The translations under genes were made by a program, and so were the position numbers. From Rusavskia elegans (taxonomy: Eukaryota > Ascomycota > Lecanoromycetes > Teloschistales > Teloschistaceae): 64,000 bases of DNA. The stretch is taken from contig SAUG01000012.1 in NCBI GenBank assembly GCA_011316305.1, positions 124,001 to 188,000 of the forward strand. The letters run 5' to 3'. The number at the start of each line of letters is the position of its first letter. Position 1 is the stretch's first letter. Below are positions 42,453 to 55,000 of this stretch, piece by piece. The notes below the pieces were generated by a model. That model ran no database searches, was not told the DNA's origin, and saw nothing but the letters and a program-made list of their open reading frames with translations.

Positions 42453-43399
42453 TATTTTTTTAGAATTATTATAATATATATAATAAATTTAATTCTACTA
42501 GATAACTTTATATATTATTAGAAGCTTTATCTTTTATATAAATCGGACTAGTATTTATCGAATTATAGATACTAGCGGTACTATAGTTATTCGGACTAGA
42601 ATTATAATTTAACTATTTATTTAAAAATATATTCTAGAATTCTAAAAGTTTAATAAATTCTTTATAATATAATATAGATAGAGCTTTTATAAAACTATCT
42701 ACTAGAAATATTACGGAAGCTATATATTTAATATTAATATTTTTATTTCTAATTTTCTAGTAAAACTAATAGCGATAAATATCTATATAGCGGAACTTTA
42801 ATATAAACTACGAGTTAATACTTTTAAAGATACGGATTATTTATATATTATCTATCAAGATATATAGTATATATACCGGTTTTAATAAAATCTTTTTAAA
42901 GAATCTATTCTATTAGATAAACTCCTTTCCTATTATAGATACAGCGAGTAATTCGGCTTCGATAGAATTTAATATAACCGTTTTCTATTTAAAAGCCTTC
43001 TAATTAATAAAACTATTAAATAATTTAAAATAATATTTCTAGAAACTATAACGAATATCCGGGTTATTAGCGAATAACGTATCTAACGAGATAATAAAAA
43101 TAGTATTCGGATCTATTATTTTCGGGTTATATATAATAGAATTAAACTTTATATATTTTAAATATTATATAGTTCGAATTACTACTATATAATAACGTTC
43201 CGATAGATTTACTAGAAATTCTAAAAACTTTAATATAGTAAATAAAATATCTGTTTATATTATAACTACTATAAAATTAATTAAGCTAATAATTTACTTA
43301 TAGGCTAGTATTTACTATAGTTCTATCTAATCGGAAATCTTTCTAAAGATTTCCGTATTAACTAGTAGTATTTAAAATATATTATTTAAAAAATCGATA

Positions 43400-43690
43400 T
43401 AGTATTTTTTTATAATTTTATTAATATACGAATCCTGATATATATAGAACCGATAAGTTTTTCTATTATATATTATCTTAATATTAAAAAACTAGAATAT
43501 TTTACTAAAATATTTTATCTTATATTATTTAAAAAGTTTCGTCTAGAACTTTTTAACGTATTTTTTATATCTTGTTTTATATATAACAGCGATATTATCT
43601 ATAAAAAAAAAGCAATATATACTAATTAATAAATAAATATTCGGTACCGAAAATAATTTAAAAATTTATTTTAATAAAGTTTTCCGAAAA
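43400..43690 (-). pseudogene. Degraded Copia reverse transcriptase segment
   Basis: Read on the minus strand, fragments resemble the Copia RT palm: a YCFFFIDNIAVI stretch (YVDD region), followed by segments like the YRFYIS and conserved LGI-type motifs. Many TAA and TAG stops interrupt it. Non-functional. Confidence 0.65.
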
Positions 43691-45252
43691 ATAGCGATAC
43701 TATAAAGTAGACGATTATTTAAAGCCGTATAGTATTCGAAATAGATATAGTAAAATTAATTTAGATTCTATCTATCTATAAAGAGCTTTAATATATATCG
43801 ATTTATTAATCTCGCTATTAGCGAAAGCGTTAACGGTATTATATTAGCGAATCTCGAAACCGAAGAATATAACTATTACTATTAACGTTCGGAAGATACG
43901 TATAGTTAATATTACTATATATATATTCGCTATAGTATTTTATAAATTACTTCTAATATAGAAACGAGTTTTAAATTTAAATAAATAGCTTTAGTTATCG
44001 AATTTATATTTAAATATCTATATAGTTAAAATCGCCGTCTTATTATTTTTTATTATTTCGTCGAAAGATACTTCCTTCCAGGTTTTCTTTATCTAAAAAG
44101 CTTTAATTTCGATAGTAATAGTTTCGAAGAAACTTTCTATAAACGAATATTTTAATATATCCTATTAGTATTTTAGTTCCGGTAAAAGTTAATCTCGATA
44201 ATATTTTATATCTAGTAAAAAAGATTTAAATTTCTATAGTACCGGTAAATCTTTTTTATAAAGTATTTAAATAGTAATATATATATTAAATACTATATAA
44301 AGTTTCTTTAATTTTTTATCGATTATTTACTATAATATTACTATATACGTTTTACCTTTTTTCTTTTTTCTTTTTATTATTTTATTTCGTTTAGTTATTT
44401 TCCGGCGGTATAATACCTCTTTAGAAATAATATTATCTTTTTTAATTTTATAATAAAGTCGAGACTTTTTAGATTTAGATATTATTTACTCGGCGGTATT
44501 ATAGAAGTTATTTTCGCTTTTAAAGTACGTATTATTTAAATTATATACAGCTCTAGTTACTACTCTATTATCTAAAATTTAAAGAATATTATTACTTTTA
44601 ACGATAGAAGAATTTAGAGAAAGTAGAAAGGAATATTCCTTTTTTTTACTTTTACTATTTAGTTTTTCCGTAGGTTACTTTTAATTTCGTTCTATATATT
44701 TATAAACGATAACTATTTTATTTTTACTACTATTACTACTACTTAGATTTTTTTTCGGAAAATCTATATACTAAATATCGAATATATTATAGATAAATAG
44801 CTTTTTTTCTAATTAAATTATATTAATTTTTCTAGAAGAATAGAACTAGATTTTATCGAATATAACGTCGCGGGTTATAATTACCTTTCGCTAGCTAGAA
44901 ATCTAGATACTATAGATATTAATACTTTCGTATTCTATTAGAAAACCAGTATAAACTTTTAGAAGAAATTTATTTTTATACGAAATATATTTATTTAATA
45001 TATAGGCTTTATAGCTATATATATATAAATAGTTTAGATAAAAACGATTATCTATAATAATTTTATAAACGGTTTTCTATCCGAGTTTCTTTTTAGAAAT
45101 ACGGTTTATTATTATAATAGCAGTTTCGATAATCTAAAGGAATAGATATTTCGGTAGGTCTAAAATAATAGTTAATATCTTTACTTTAATAATAAAGATA
45201 TAACCTAGATTTTCCGAACATCTATTTTATTTAAAGGTTACCGGCGCTAAAG

Positions 45253-45662
45253 TATAACGTCCCTGTATATTAGAAGGCGTTACGTTCGAGTTTAGCTACA
45301 GCCGTGGACGTAGTCCGAGCTACTAAATAGTAAGGGAGTCCTAGCGTAGATTATTATAACTAATTCTATATATCTTTAGAAGTACGGTTACGATATTATA
45401 AAGTATCTTTATTATAAAGTAATTAAGAAGAAAATAGTAGAGACGTATTTAATAATTATATTAATAACTAACGAAAGAAACTATCTATAGGAATAATAAG
45501 CGATATATATAATAAAAATAGCCGTAAAAACCGATAGGTAACTATCTACTAAAAGTCCTATTAGAAAGGGCGGCTATATTAGCTATAGGCGGCTATAGAT
45601 AATTAGATTCGTTTATTTAACTAATCTTTCTATAGAACCTCTATAGAGTTGTAGACGTAATA
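45253..45662 (+). repeat. 410-bp LTR, left copy of nested element
   Basis: Matches the right copy along its full length with differences that are mainly C-to-T and G-to-A. It starts TATAACGTCCCTG and ends GACGTAATA. The same family occurs at window positions 1-129 in reverse. Confidence 0.88.
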
Positions 45663-48061
45663 TAGCCTCCCCTATATTATTTTTTATCTAGCGTATAACC
45701 TTTCCGCGGGGTATAAAAAGAGTATTTTCCTTCTTTTTTTTTTCTTTTCTATTCTATTTTTTCGATATCTTTATAATACGTTTTTAGCGAGGAAACCGGT
45801 TAAAGTCCTTTCGTCGTATTTAATTAAAAGGAATTATAATACCTTTTCTTTATTTTCTATATATCTATAATCTTTTAAAAGAATATAAAGTTAAAGTTAG
45901 TAGTAATATTTATAGTAAATATATTCGGGTTTAGAAATTATACGATTTTCTAATATCTAATACTACCTATATATTATTCTTTTATTTTTTTTATTTTACT
46001 AACCTTCGTAGGGAAGCGTTTTAAAGATAAAAAGAATAAACTCTATTCTAATATTACTAGTATTTTTAATAAATATTCTAAAGCTTATTATTATATTAAG
46101 TCCTTTTTTAATTCCGAAAAGGAAATTCGTAATAAGCGTTTAATTTAAGAGTCGGATTTCCGCCGGCTCTTTAATAAATAAAAGTATTTTATTACTTATT
46201 ATCGCGTTTTAGATAAATATAAAAATAATTTTATTATTTAAAAGTAATACGTTTTATCTCGTTTTAATAAGTTTAATAATCCGGTTATATTTTACTTTTC
46301 TATTAGTTTTATACTAGCCGTATAAAAGGCTTCTATTAAGTTAGTATCTGGTTTTAATTCGGATAATTTAGATTAGTTTTTAAAAGATTTTAACTTTTCT
46401 TAATCTATAGAGAGCGTAGGTATCTAAAGAAAGTCTAGTTAAAGATTCCTTTACTTTTACTTTTATAAAATTTATATATCTATATTATAAATTACTTCCG
46501 GTTCCTCTAATAGTTCTACTAAATCCTATTTTTTAGTAACTATTTTATTCTATAATAACGAAGACGGATACTAATCGAACTTTTTATCTCTAGATTATAC
46601 GCTAAGTACCGGGTCCGGTATTTTTTTATCCTAGTCTAATTAGTTTAGTTCGTAGTATTCGATTCTATCTATAACTCTAACTATATTCTAATATACTTTC
46701 TATATATAGTTTATCTAAAGTTATTAAATTATTTTTCTACTTTTATTATATTTTATAGTAAGTTATTAGAAGAGATAGTAATACTCTTTCTAAATCTTTA
46801 TATTCTAAACTTTTCTATCTTTTTTAAAACTTTTATCTAATTTAATAATATTATCGTAATTTATTACTAAAACGTTATCTATTTCTTTATATAAAAGGTT
46901 TTTATAAACTAGTAAATATATCGTCTATAATTCTATTTTCTTATTTATAGTACTTTTTTCTATAGATTTTCCTAAAATTAATTCTTTCTATTTATTTCCT
47001 AAAATAATATAATTCCTCTAACTTTTAATAATAGTAAAGCTTATTATTTTAATTAATCAATTTTTTATTTTAATTTTAATATCGAGGATTCTTTTATCTT
47101 TAGTTATTTATCTATAGAGATATCCTTTAATTATATTATTAAATCCCTTTATAACTTTATTATCTTTTTTTCTATTTATAAAGGCTATTATTTATTAACT
47201 TCCGATTTTAATTTTAAATACTACTATAAAGGGTTTTTTAGTTTTATATAATTTAAAATCGATTATCGGTTTTACTTTCTATATTTTCTTTAGAATTTTA
47301 AAATAATATCCTATCCTCGCCTTATCCGATAGATAGATAGGGCAAGTATTATCGTTGCAGGCTAACTAGCTCTTTATTATATATTTATAGAATAATTTTT
47401 CTATTACTTTAAAAAAATATTTAGTTACTTTAGTTACCTTTTTAATTAGGTAATTTCTTTTAAGGTATCCTATTTTTCTATATAAATAATAAACTTTAGT
47501 TTTTAATCTTTTAGTTTCGGTAGTATCGAATTCTATCGGATTTCTTCTAGGTTTTTTTTTAGCAGGTCCTATTTTACTAAACGCCTATTTATCTAAATAT
47601 ATTTTATATTATCTAGCGTCGATTCTTATTATAAATTTAATAAGATCTATTAATAAATCTAGTTCTTTAATCGCGGCTATAGTTTTTTTAATTTTTATCT
47701 AAAATCCTTTATAGAAGTAGGCTTTTAGAATTAAATCTTCCTAGTCTATTTTATAAGCTAATATTCTAAACTAAATAGTATAGGTAGCTACCGATTTCTA
47801 CTACTTTAGAACTATTAGTTTCCTTTCTATTATCCTGTCTTTATTATTATCTCCGAAGGCTTCTTTTATAGCCGTAATAAGATTACCGAAGGTATAGAAG
47901 ATCTATAATATTTTATTTTCTTTCTATTTTTCTAGGTTATCGAGATAATCTTCTATTTAAAGCTATATTTAATTAAAGGTAATCCTTCCTAGATATAATA
48001 TTATAAATAAGACTTTAACTATTTCGTTTAGAAACTGGTTTATATATAATACGAAGTAGAT

Positions 48062-48167
48062 ATTTATTTGAATAACCTATGGCTTCAAAGATCCTTTGTC
48101 TCCTTTGTAGACATTTGGTATTGCTTCGATCCATAGGTCGGGATAACGAGACTGATATAGTAAGTCG
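48062..48167. other. Non-RIP patch inside the nested element
   Basis: About 105 bp just before the right LTR keep many CA and TG dinucleotides and a normal base composition, in contrast with the saturated mutation on both sides. No coding sequence is recognised. Confidence 0.6.
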
Positions 48168-48173
48168 TTAAAG

Positions 48174-48583
48174 TATAACGTCCCTGTATATTAGAGGGCG
48201 TTGCGCTCGAGCCTAGCTATAGCTATAGACGTAGTCCGAGCTACTAAATAGTAAAGGAGTCCTAGCGTAGATTATTATAATTAATTCTATATACCTATAG
48301 AGGTACGGTTACGATATTACGAGGTATCTTCGTTATAAAGTAATTAAAAAGAGAATAGTAGAGACGTATTTAATAATTATATTAACGACTAATAAGAGAA
48401 ACTATCTATAGAAATAATAAGCGATATATATAGTAAAAGTAGCCGTAAAGGCTGACGGGTAGCCGTCTACTAAAAATTCTATTAGGAAAGGCGGCTATAT
48501 TAGCTATAGACGGCTATAGATAATTAGGCTCGTTTATTTAACTAATTCTTCTATAGAACCTCTATAGAGTCGCGGACGTAATA
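48174..48583 (+). repeat. 410-bp LTR, right copy of nested element
   Basis: Same length as the left copy and somewhat less RIP-mutated, keeping several TG, CG and GC words lost in the left one. TAAAG lies immediately on both sides. Confidence 0.88.
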
Positions 48584-50938
48584 TAAAGCTTTTTAAATAA
48601 TATCTAATTCTATTAAAAGGTCTTTAAATTTTTTATTTAAAAGTATTCTTTCTCTATCCGATCTAAAGAAGACGACCTTATATTTATAATATATTTCGAT
48701 AATTTTAATTACCTTTTTAATATAGTAAACCGTCTCGTTTTTAATATAATATATAAATATTATATAAAAGTCCGTTTTAGTATAGGCGATATATAAAATC
48801 TATTCGTATTTATTAAAACTAATTAATAAAGGAATAAAGTTATAGATAATATAATAGAAAGATTTATCCGAATCTTCTAACTTATAATACGAGTAAAAAA
48901 TTAATTAATAAATTTTAGATTTAGTAGAGGTTTTATATTTATTTATTATAAATACTTTAATATTATCCGTAGTTTTTACTCTTTTAACTATTTATAATAA
49001 ATACTATATAGCTTTATTAGCAGCGTAAGCAAGCAGAAAATACTATTAATATATTATATCGGATTTAACTATTAAAGTAGTAAATATTACTAGTACTATA
49101 TTTCTATAACTATTTATATTATTTTCGAATAAATAATAACCTCTAACTCTTTTATATATAAAGATTATTTAACCTACTTATTATATACAGCGGTCCTCGC
49201 CGTCGCGGAAGAATTTACCTTTATTTTTAAAATAAAATTCGGATATTAAATTTATTATAAACTTTAGAATATAGACGATATTCGTAATTATAATCTATTT
49301 ACTACTTTAAAGGTAATCGACGGTAATAGATATTTAGCTATAGGCGATAATTACTATAAGTCCTTTACTAGAAACTATATATAATCTATCTATATAATCT
49401 CTTTCGCGAATAAAACGGTAGGCTATTATATTATTATAGATATTAATTACTAAACCGCTATCGAGTATCTAGAAGAATCGAAAATAAAAGTCGACGGCGA
49501 AACTTTTAGAAAATATAGTAAATATACTATCTTCTACTATTATTAATTAAAGAAATTTATCTTTATTTTCTTTTTTTCGTTTAGCGAATTTAATTAATCT
49601 ATTAATCTTTACTTTAACTTTATTTTTCTTTTTTATATTATTATTAAATTTATCGCGAAACTTTTTTATAGTTTCCTTTTTAGGTTTCTGATTCGATAGT
49701 TATATAGAATATTTAAAGCCGAAATAGTTATATAGGATTTAGTAATTATAAAACTAATATTTAAAGCCGTAGATATATAGTAGCGATATAGGATTTTAAT
49801 TTCGAAAGAAAAGATTTCCTTTTCTTTTATCTTTATCTTTACTCTTATTATTTTCGTTACTAGAAAAACTTTTTTCGGTAGCGAAAATATAGTAGTATAC
49901 TACTATATATTTAATATTATATAATCTAATATAGTTATTAAACTTTTCGATAAATTTAAAATATTAGACTTTATAATTAGTAATTTTATCGAGTAGAATT
50001 TTATATATTTAGGCGAGGATTAGTATAGAATCCGAAATAACGAAAAAGAAATTTCGGTATACTCGCCGAAAATCTTTAACTTCTACTATCCCGATATATT
50101 TAGCTTTCGTAAATATCTAGATATAGTTATCGAGCTATATTTTATAGCTTTATTTAATAGTAGAGCCTATTAAAACTTTTTTATAAAAATATTCGACTTT
50201 TAATATTCGTACCGAATCTATTAGTACTAATCTAGCTTTAAATACTCGAAAAAGATTCTAGAAATAAACTTCGATATTTTAAATAAAAATAATATTACTA
50301 GCGGATACTATATTATAGATATATTCGACTATTTTAATAAAAGCTTCGACCTAATATTTCTAGCGCGAGTATTTTTCTTTATAATCTTTCTTTATATTTT
50401 TATAATCCTTTTTTACTTCTACTTTAGCTTCGATAGAAGTATTAGCCGGAAATATAGCTAGTTTAAACTTTATAGATTCTATATACTATAGAGGCTTTTC
50501 GTCCTTTAATAAATTAATTAAATTTTAGACGAACAGGCTTGTTACTTTAGTTTTAATAATAGCGAGCTATTAGTCCTAGTCTTGAAATATAACTAATTTA
50601 ATTTCGTATTAATTTATAATAATAATATATTAATAAATTAATAAATTAATAAATTAAAAGAAAGATTATTTAAATAAAAAGGTTTTTTTTAGATCGTTTT
50701 TTATATAGAGTTTCCGATAGCTCTTTACTAATTACTAGAAATAATAGTCGAAGATTTTAGTTTTTTAATTACTCGCGTAGATAAATTTCTAGATTAAAAT
50801 AAATTTTTATTAATAGAATCCGCCTAGGTAAATTATAATAAATCGACTTTTAAAGGTAACTATTCTTTAGATAATAGATTATTTAAATAATAATAATAAT
50901 AATAGTCGTATAGTAGTAAATAATACTAGATTTATAAC

Positions 50939-51157
50939 TATAAATATATAGGCAGCAGGATATAGGTAGATAATTATAGCTATAGAAAAAAGTTCTATAG
51001 AAAAAATCGATAAAAGAAAAGTAGGATTCGCTAAAACCACGCTAAACCTATTTAGATATAATTAGAGGCTTCCCGTAATTAGTAATCCAACCCTATTGGT
51101 CAATATGCATCTGACCAAATTGCATCTCCATCATGATAACCCCTATGCAGGCTCTCA
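50939..51157 (-). repeat. Copia LTR, right copy (5' LTR by pol orientation)
   Basis: Exactly the length of the left copy. Here the pattern is reversed: the first 135 bases are RIP-mutated and the last 80 are normal, running into unmutated flanking DNA. Confidence 0.9.
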
Positions 51158-51162
51158 ATTAC

Positions 51163-51826
51163 CGTTTCGTTTTCGAGGTGCATGGTGTTGTCCACTTTGT
51201 GGACTGAGGGTCTGTGGCATGTAGCTAGATATGACACCGAGGACGAGTGGTGGATGCCGATGCCGATACCGGTCTCGCGGGATATCATATCTGGTGATAG
51301 TATGTCGGTAAATAGTGAGCCTGAAGCTATGAAGTCAACCGTTGATGATTCTTGGTCCCGTGATGATACAGGGAGAGAATGACCCATGCCATAAAGGACG
51401 TACTGCAGGCTGCGTATTGTGGAACCGAGTGGAGAAGGAAGGGGTAATCCTGATAGTGATTGGAGCCACGCCTGCTAGTCTCAGATCCAACCTGTGAGTG
51501 TGGGCACTCAGGGACGGTCGATCCGTTACTACTCACGGCCAGCCTGACCTCGTCTTTTCCCCAAGATTGTAGGAACACAGAGTACTGCTCGCTCACAAAG
51601 ACGTAAAAGAGATATCATTGGTGGAGCCTGCCTCTTCAAAGTAATGGTATTGGTTGCCGAAGGTCTATGCATCAGCACCATCATGTGCTCGAGATGCAGG
51701 TTCTCAAACGCCTTTCTCTCAAGTAATCGTAGTGCTTCTCGATGCGCTCCGCTGCCGTGTTGTTCCATGTACTTGGTAGTCTTAGTCAAATTGTAAAGTG
51801 GGTATGTTCCTAGGGCAGTGCACGAT
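51163..51826. other. Single-copy island between two retrotransposons
   Basis: About 660 bp of normal composition between the Copia and Gypsy elements. Its right part holds a candidate transcription-factor fragment on the minus strand. The left part has only short open frames. It was contiguous with the oxygenase gene before the Copia insertion. Confidence 0.6.
51529..51826 (-). pseudogene. Possible fungal transcription-factor domain fragment
   Basis: A minus-strand frame is open from the Gypsy LTR boundary to a stop at 51,529, about 98 codons. It includes FENLHLEHMMVLMHRPS and SLLRLCERAVLCVPTIL, which resemble the LHRP and following helix of the fungal-specific transcription factor domain found behind Zn2Cys6 DNA-binding domains. 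Upstream sequence is cut off by the LTR, so it would be a truncated remnant of a cluster regulator. The similarity is short and judged by eye only. Confidence 0.35.
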
Positions 51827-52031
51827 TGTAGACCAGACGAAAGGTATATTATAGAACTAACTTATACCCCAGAAAGACTGGGGTATAGCCTAGTAATAAA
51901 GGAAAAGGAGAAAGCGGGGAAGAATCGAGATCCGACGTATTAGCGACGTTCTAGTAACTAGGTAGTAAACCTTGTTTCTAAACGTCCTAATTATATTTCT
52001 AGGGCCTATATAACGCGTCTAGTACTTTATA
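51827..52031 (-). repeat. Gypsy LTR, left copy
   Basis: A 205-bp repeat whose outer part keeps normal TG, CC and GG content (TATACCCCAGAAAGACTGGG is intact), and whose inner part is RIP-mutated. Confidence 0.85.
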
Positions 52032-55000
52032 ATTATTTTTCCTTTAGTAATATTATTTCTAATATTATATTATATCTATCTATATATTTATAATATTTAT
52101 TAAATAAATCTATTAACTTTATAGTTAACTATAAAGATTAAAAAAGGTAAAAAAAAGAGTTATTCTATAGCTATTATTATAATCGGCTTCTTTTTATATA
52201 TAATTATATCTTAGTTATATAAATATTTACTAGGATAAAACTAAAAAAAATAATATTATTAGAAATCGAATCTAGACTTTTTAGATAATAGTATTTAATA
52301 AAATTATTCGGATTTATTTTATAAATTCGAATAAATTTACCGAAGATTATAGTATAGTCTAGATATTCTACTACTATATTATAATACTATTAAATAAAAA
52401 TTATAACTTTATTTTAATATATATTTTTAAGAAAATATACTATATCTATAGATATATATTATATTTATATCTATATATATATAGTTTATAAATAATATTA
52501 AATAAAAACTTTAATAAATATAATTAAACCCGAACCTAATATAAATATTCGAAGATTTTAAATAGTAAATAAATATTTAAAGCGATATAGTTCCGACGCG
52601 CTAGCGATAATATAGTAATATTTTATTTAGTAGAAATTTTGATTTTCTATATTTTATTTATTTAAATAGTTTTTCGCTGTTTATATAAATTTTTAATCTT
52701 TATATATATAAATATATCTTTTCTACTATATATTAGATATTTATACTATACGACTAGTAATTATAATAATATAAATTCTTTACGCTCTATTTTCGAATAT
52801 TCGAAAAACTATTTTACTAATATTTATTCTAAATATAAAAAGGATAGAAAAAGTCTATCCGATTATAAAATAATATAATTTCTTCTATTATATTAGTTTA
52901 AAGCTAACTATAATAGATACTTTATTTTTTCGATTTAGCTATAAAATAAATAATAAATACTTATAGATTTATAATTTAAAATAAAAAAAAATTATCTTTT
53001 AATAACTATAAATTTATAAAAAAGTTAATTTTAGATATTATAAATATTATTAAATATATTTTTATTTCTAATACGATACTATATAATTTTATATAGATAT
53101 CTATAATTCTAGACTATTTTATAATAATATTAAACTTTACTTTTAAACGCCTAGATATATATAAATACGCTAACTAAAATTTAGTTTAAAAAAATAAAAT
53201 TAAATAGATTAAACTAACTATTTTAAAATATAAACTTTATAAATATAAAGCGTAGCGGACTGCTATTATTTTTAATTTTTTTCTATAAAACTTTAGTTTC
53301 CTTTCGCGTTTACTATTTCTATTTATTTTTTATTATAAAAGCTCCGTCTTACCGGCGGTATCTAGACTTTTATTTTTTAAAATAAATATTACTAGTATTC
53401 CGGTAGTAGTATAGATATCTATTATAGTACCCCGTTCTACTATTATATTATATCTATTTTTCGGTTTAAAGCCTTTAAATATAATTCGATAATCTTTTAT
53501 ATAAAATAGCTAATTACTAATATATTATTATAGAATCGAATAATATTCTATAAATTATAGTACTTTCTATTATAGGAAGATACGAATTCTATTTATTTCT
53601 AGCTAGTACTATTTATTAGACTTTAGATAATAGATTAAATAGATTTATTCCGATATATATACCGACTTTAAAATATTCGATATTAATAATCGAATAATCT
53701 ATACCGACTATTAAAATTTCTTTATATAAATCGATATTTTCTTTAATTTTCTAGTTATTTCCGAAGCCGATACGACCTTCTAGTAGACTATTCTATATAT
53801 TCGATAACTATAATAATAAAAAGCTATATCGAATTACCTTTCTATATATTATTAAATAAAAAGAAAATATATATTTATTTCCGGTAGTTCTATTATAATT
53901 TCTATTAACTTTTTTATCTATCGCTCTATTATAATCTTTATTAATTTTCTTATATATAGTTTTAAAGGCGCCGAAAGTATCCGGACCCTAATTTTTAGAA
54001 ATTAGAATTACTAGTATTCCGGCTCTTTAGATAGTCTTTTTATTAAATAGTTTAATATTTTTCGATACCTTCGATTCCGTCTATAAACTTCTATAAATTC
54101 TCTTTTCGGTAATATTAAAGTAGATTACTTCTCCGGTATTATTTTCCCCGCCTATTATAAAATAAAAAAAAAGCCTAGAATAAAAATATATAGTAAAACT
54201 AGATTAATTATATAAATATAGATATTTTAAAACTAAATTATATAATCTATATTATAGTAAATAAAGTCTCTAGTATTATAGATTCTATAGAATAATTTAA
54301 AAAAATTTATTAATTATAAATCTATTTCTAGATATATATATTATATATATATTCTATAAACGCCTAATATCTATAATTATAGTTTATTTCTATTAAATTC
54401 TACTTTTTTTATATTTTTTTATTAGAGGATTATTCTAGTTATATACTTCGATAAATTCCTATATATTTTTAAAGTCTTTTTATAGCTACTAGAAATTATA
54501 TTTTTTTAATTAATTAATTTATTTAATTAGATATTTAGCTTTTAGTTTTTTATTCTTTTTAGATTTTATAAATTTTTTATCTAAAATAGCTTCTACTTTC
54601 TATTCCTCTTTATTATTAATAAGGTCCGGTAATAGATATTCTAGTAGTTCGCTATTCTAGTAGCGATAGAATTTTCTAATAAAGATATATAAAAGGTATT
54701 ATAGATTTTTAATTTAATTAAAAGAACTAACTAGTAAATTTAAAAGCCTATATATTTTAAAATCTAATATAATTCTATAAATTTAGAAATAATCTTTTTT
54801 AATTATTTAAATTTTAGGTTTTTTATAGATAATAGTATTAAATTATTAATTTTATATTCTATTAGTTAATATTTTTTATTATAATATTTAATTTAGTTTA
54901 TTTAAACTTTATTCTAATTTATATATATCGATTTATATATTTTTTATAAATTTATAATTTTCTTTTTTACTACTAGTACCTTTATATTTACTATTTCTTT

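Larger units (their letters stand above)
45253..48583 (+). mobile_element. Nested LTR retrotransposon, 3.3 kb, non-autonomous
   Basis: Two 410-bp direct repeats (45,253-45,662 and 48,174-48,583) with TA ends derived from TG..CA bound 2.5 kb. TAAAG precedes the first LTR and follows the second, fitting a target duplication inside the Copia element. The interior is too short for a full pol. After the first LTR, a plus-strand segment near 46,150-46,400 reads as a fairly long stop-poor, gag-like stretch. Orientation is assigned from that and is tentative. TAAAG also precedes the second LTR, so a solo-LTR history for that copy is possible. Confidence 0.75.
42234..51157 (-). mobile_element. Ty1/Copia LTR retrotransposon, RIP-degraded, with nested insertion
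   Basis: An 8.9-kb element with 219-bp direct repeats at both ends and the 5-bp target duplication ATTAC on each side (42,229-42,233 and 51,158-51,162). Pol runs on the minus strand: around 43,400-43,690 the complement still reads like a Copia reverse transcriptase, with FFFIDNIAVI at the place of the YVDD motif. Stops are everywhere and no open frame of note remains. CA and TG are almost absent between about 42,356 and 51,075 while CG persists, which is CpA-type RIP. A 3.3-kb LTR element is inserted at 45,253. Confidence 0.9.

Noticed and set aside
45253..48583. Reading the right 410-bp repeat as an independent solo LTR
   Set aside because: Possible, since TAAAG flanks it on both sides, but equal LTR lengths and TAAAG outside the pair favour a full nested element. 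Kept as an alternative only.
51182..51382. Short plus-strand open frame in the single-copy island
   Set aside because: Only 66 codons, with no motif, in a stretch bordering an LTR.
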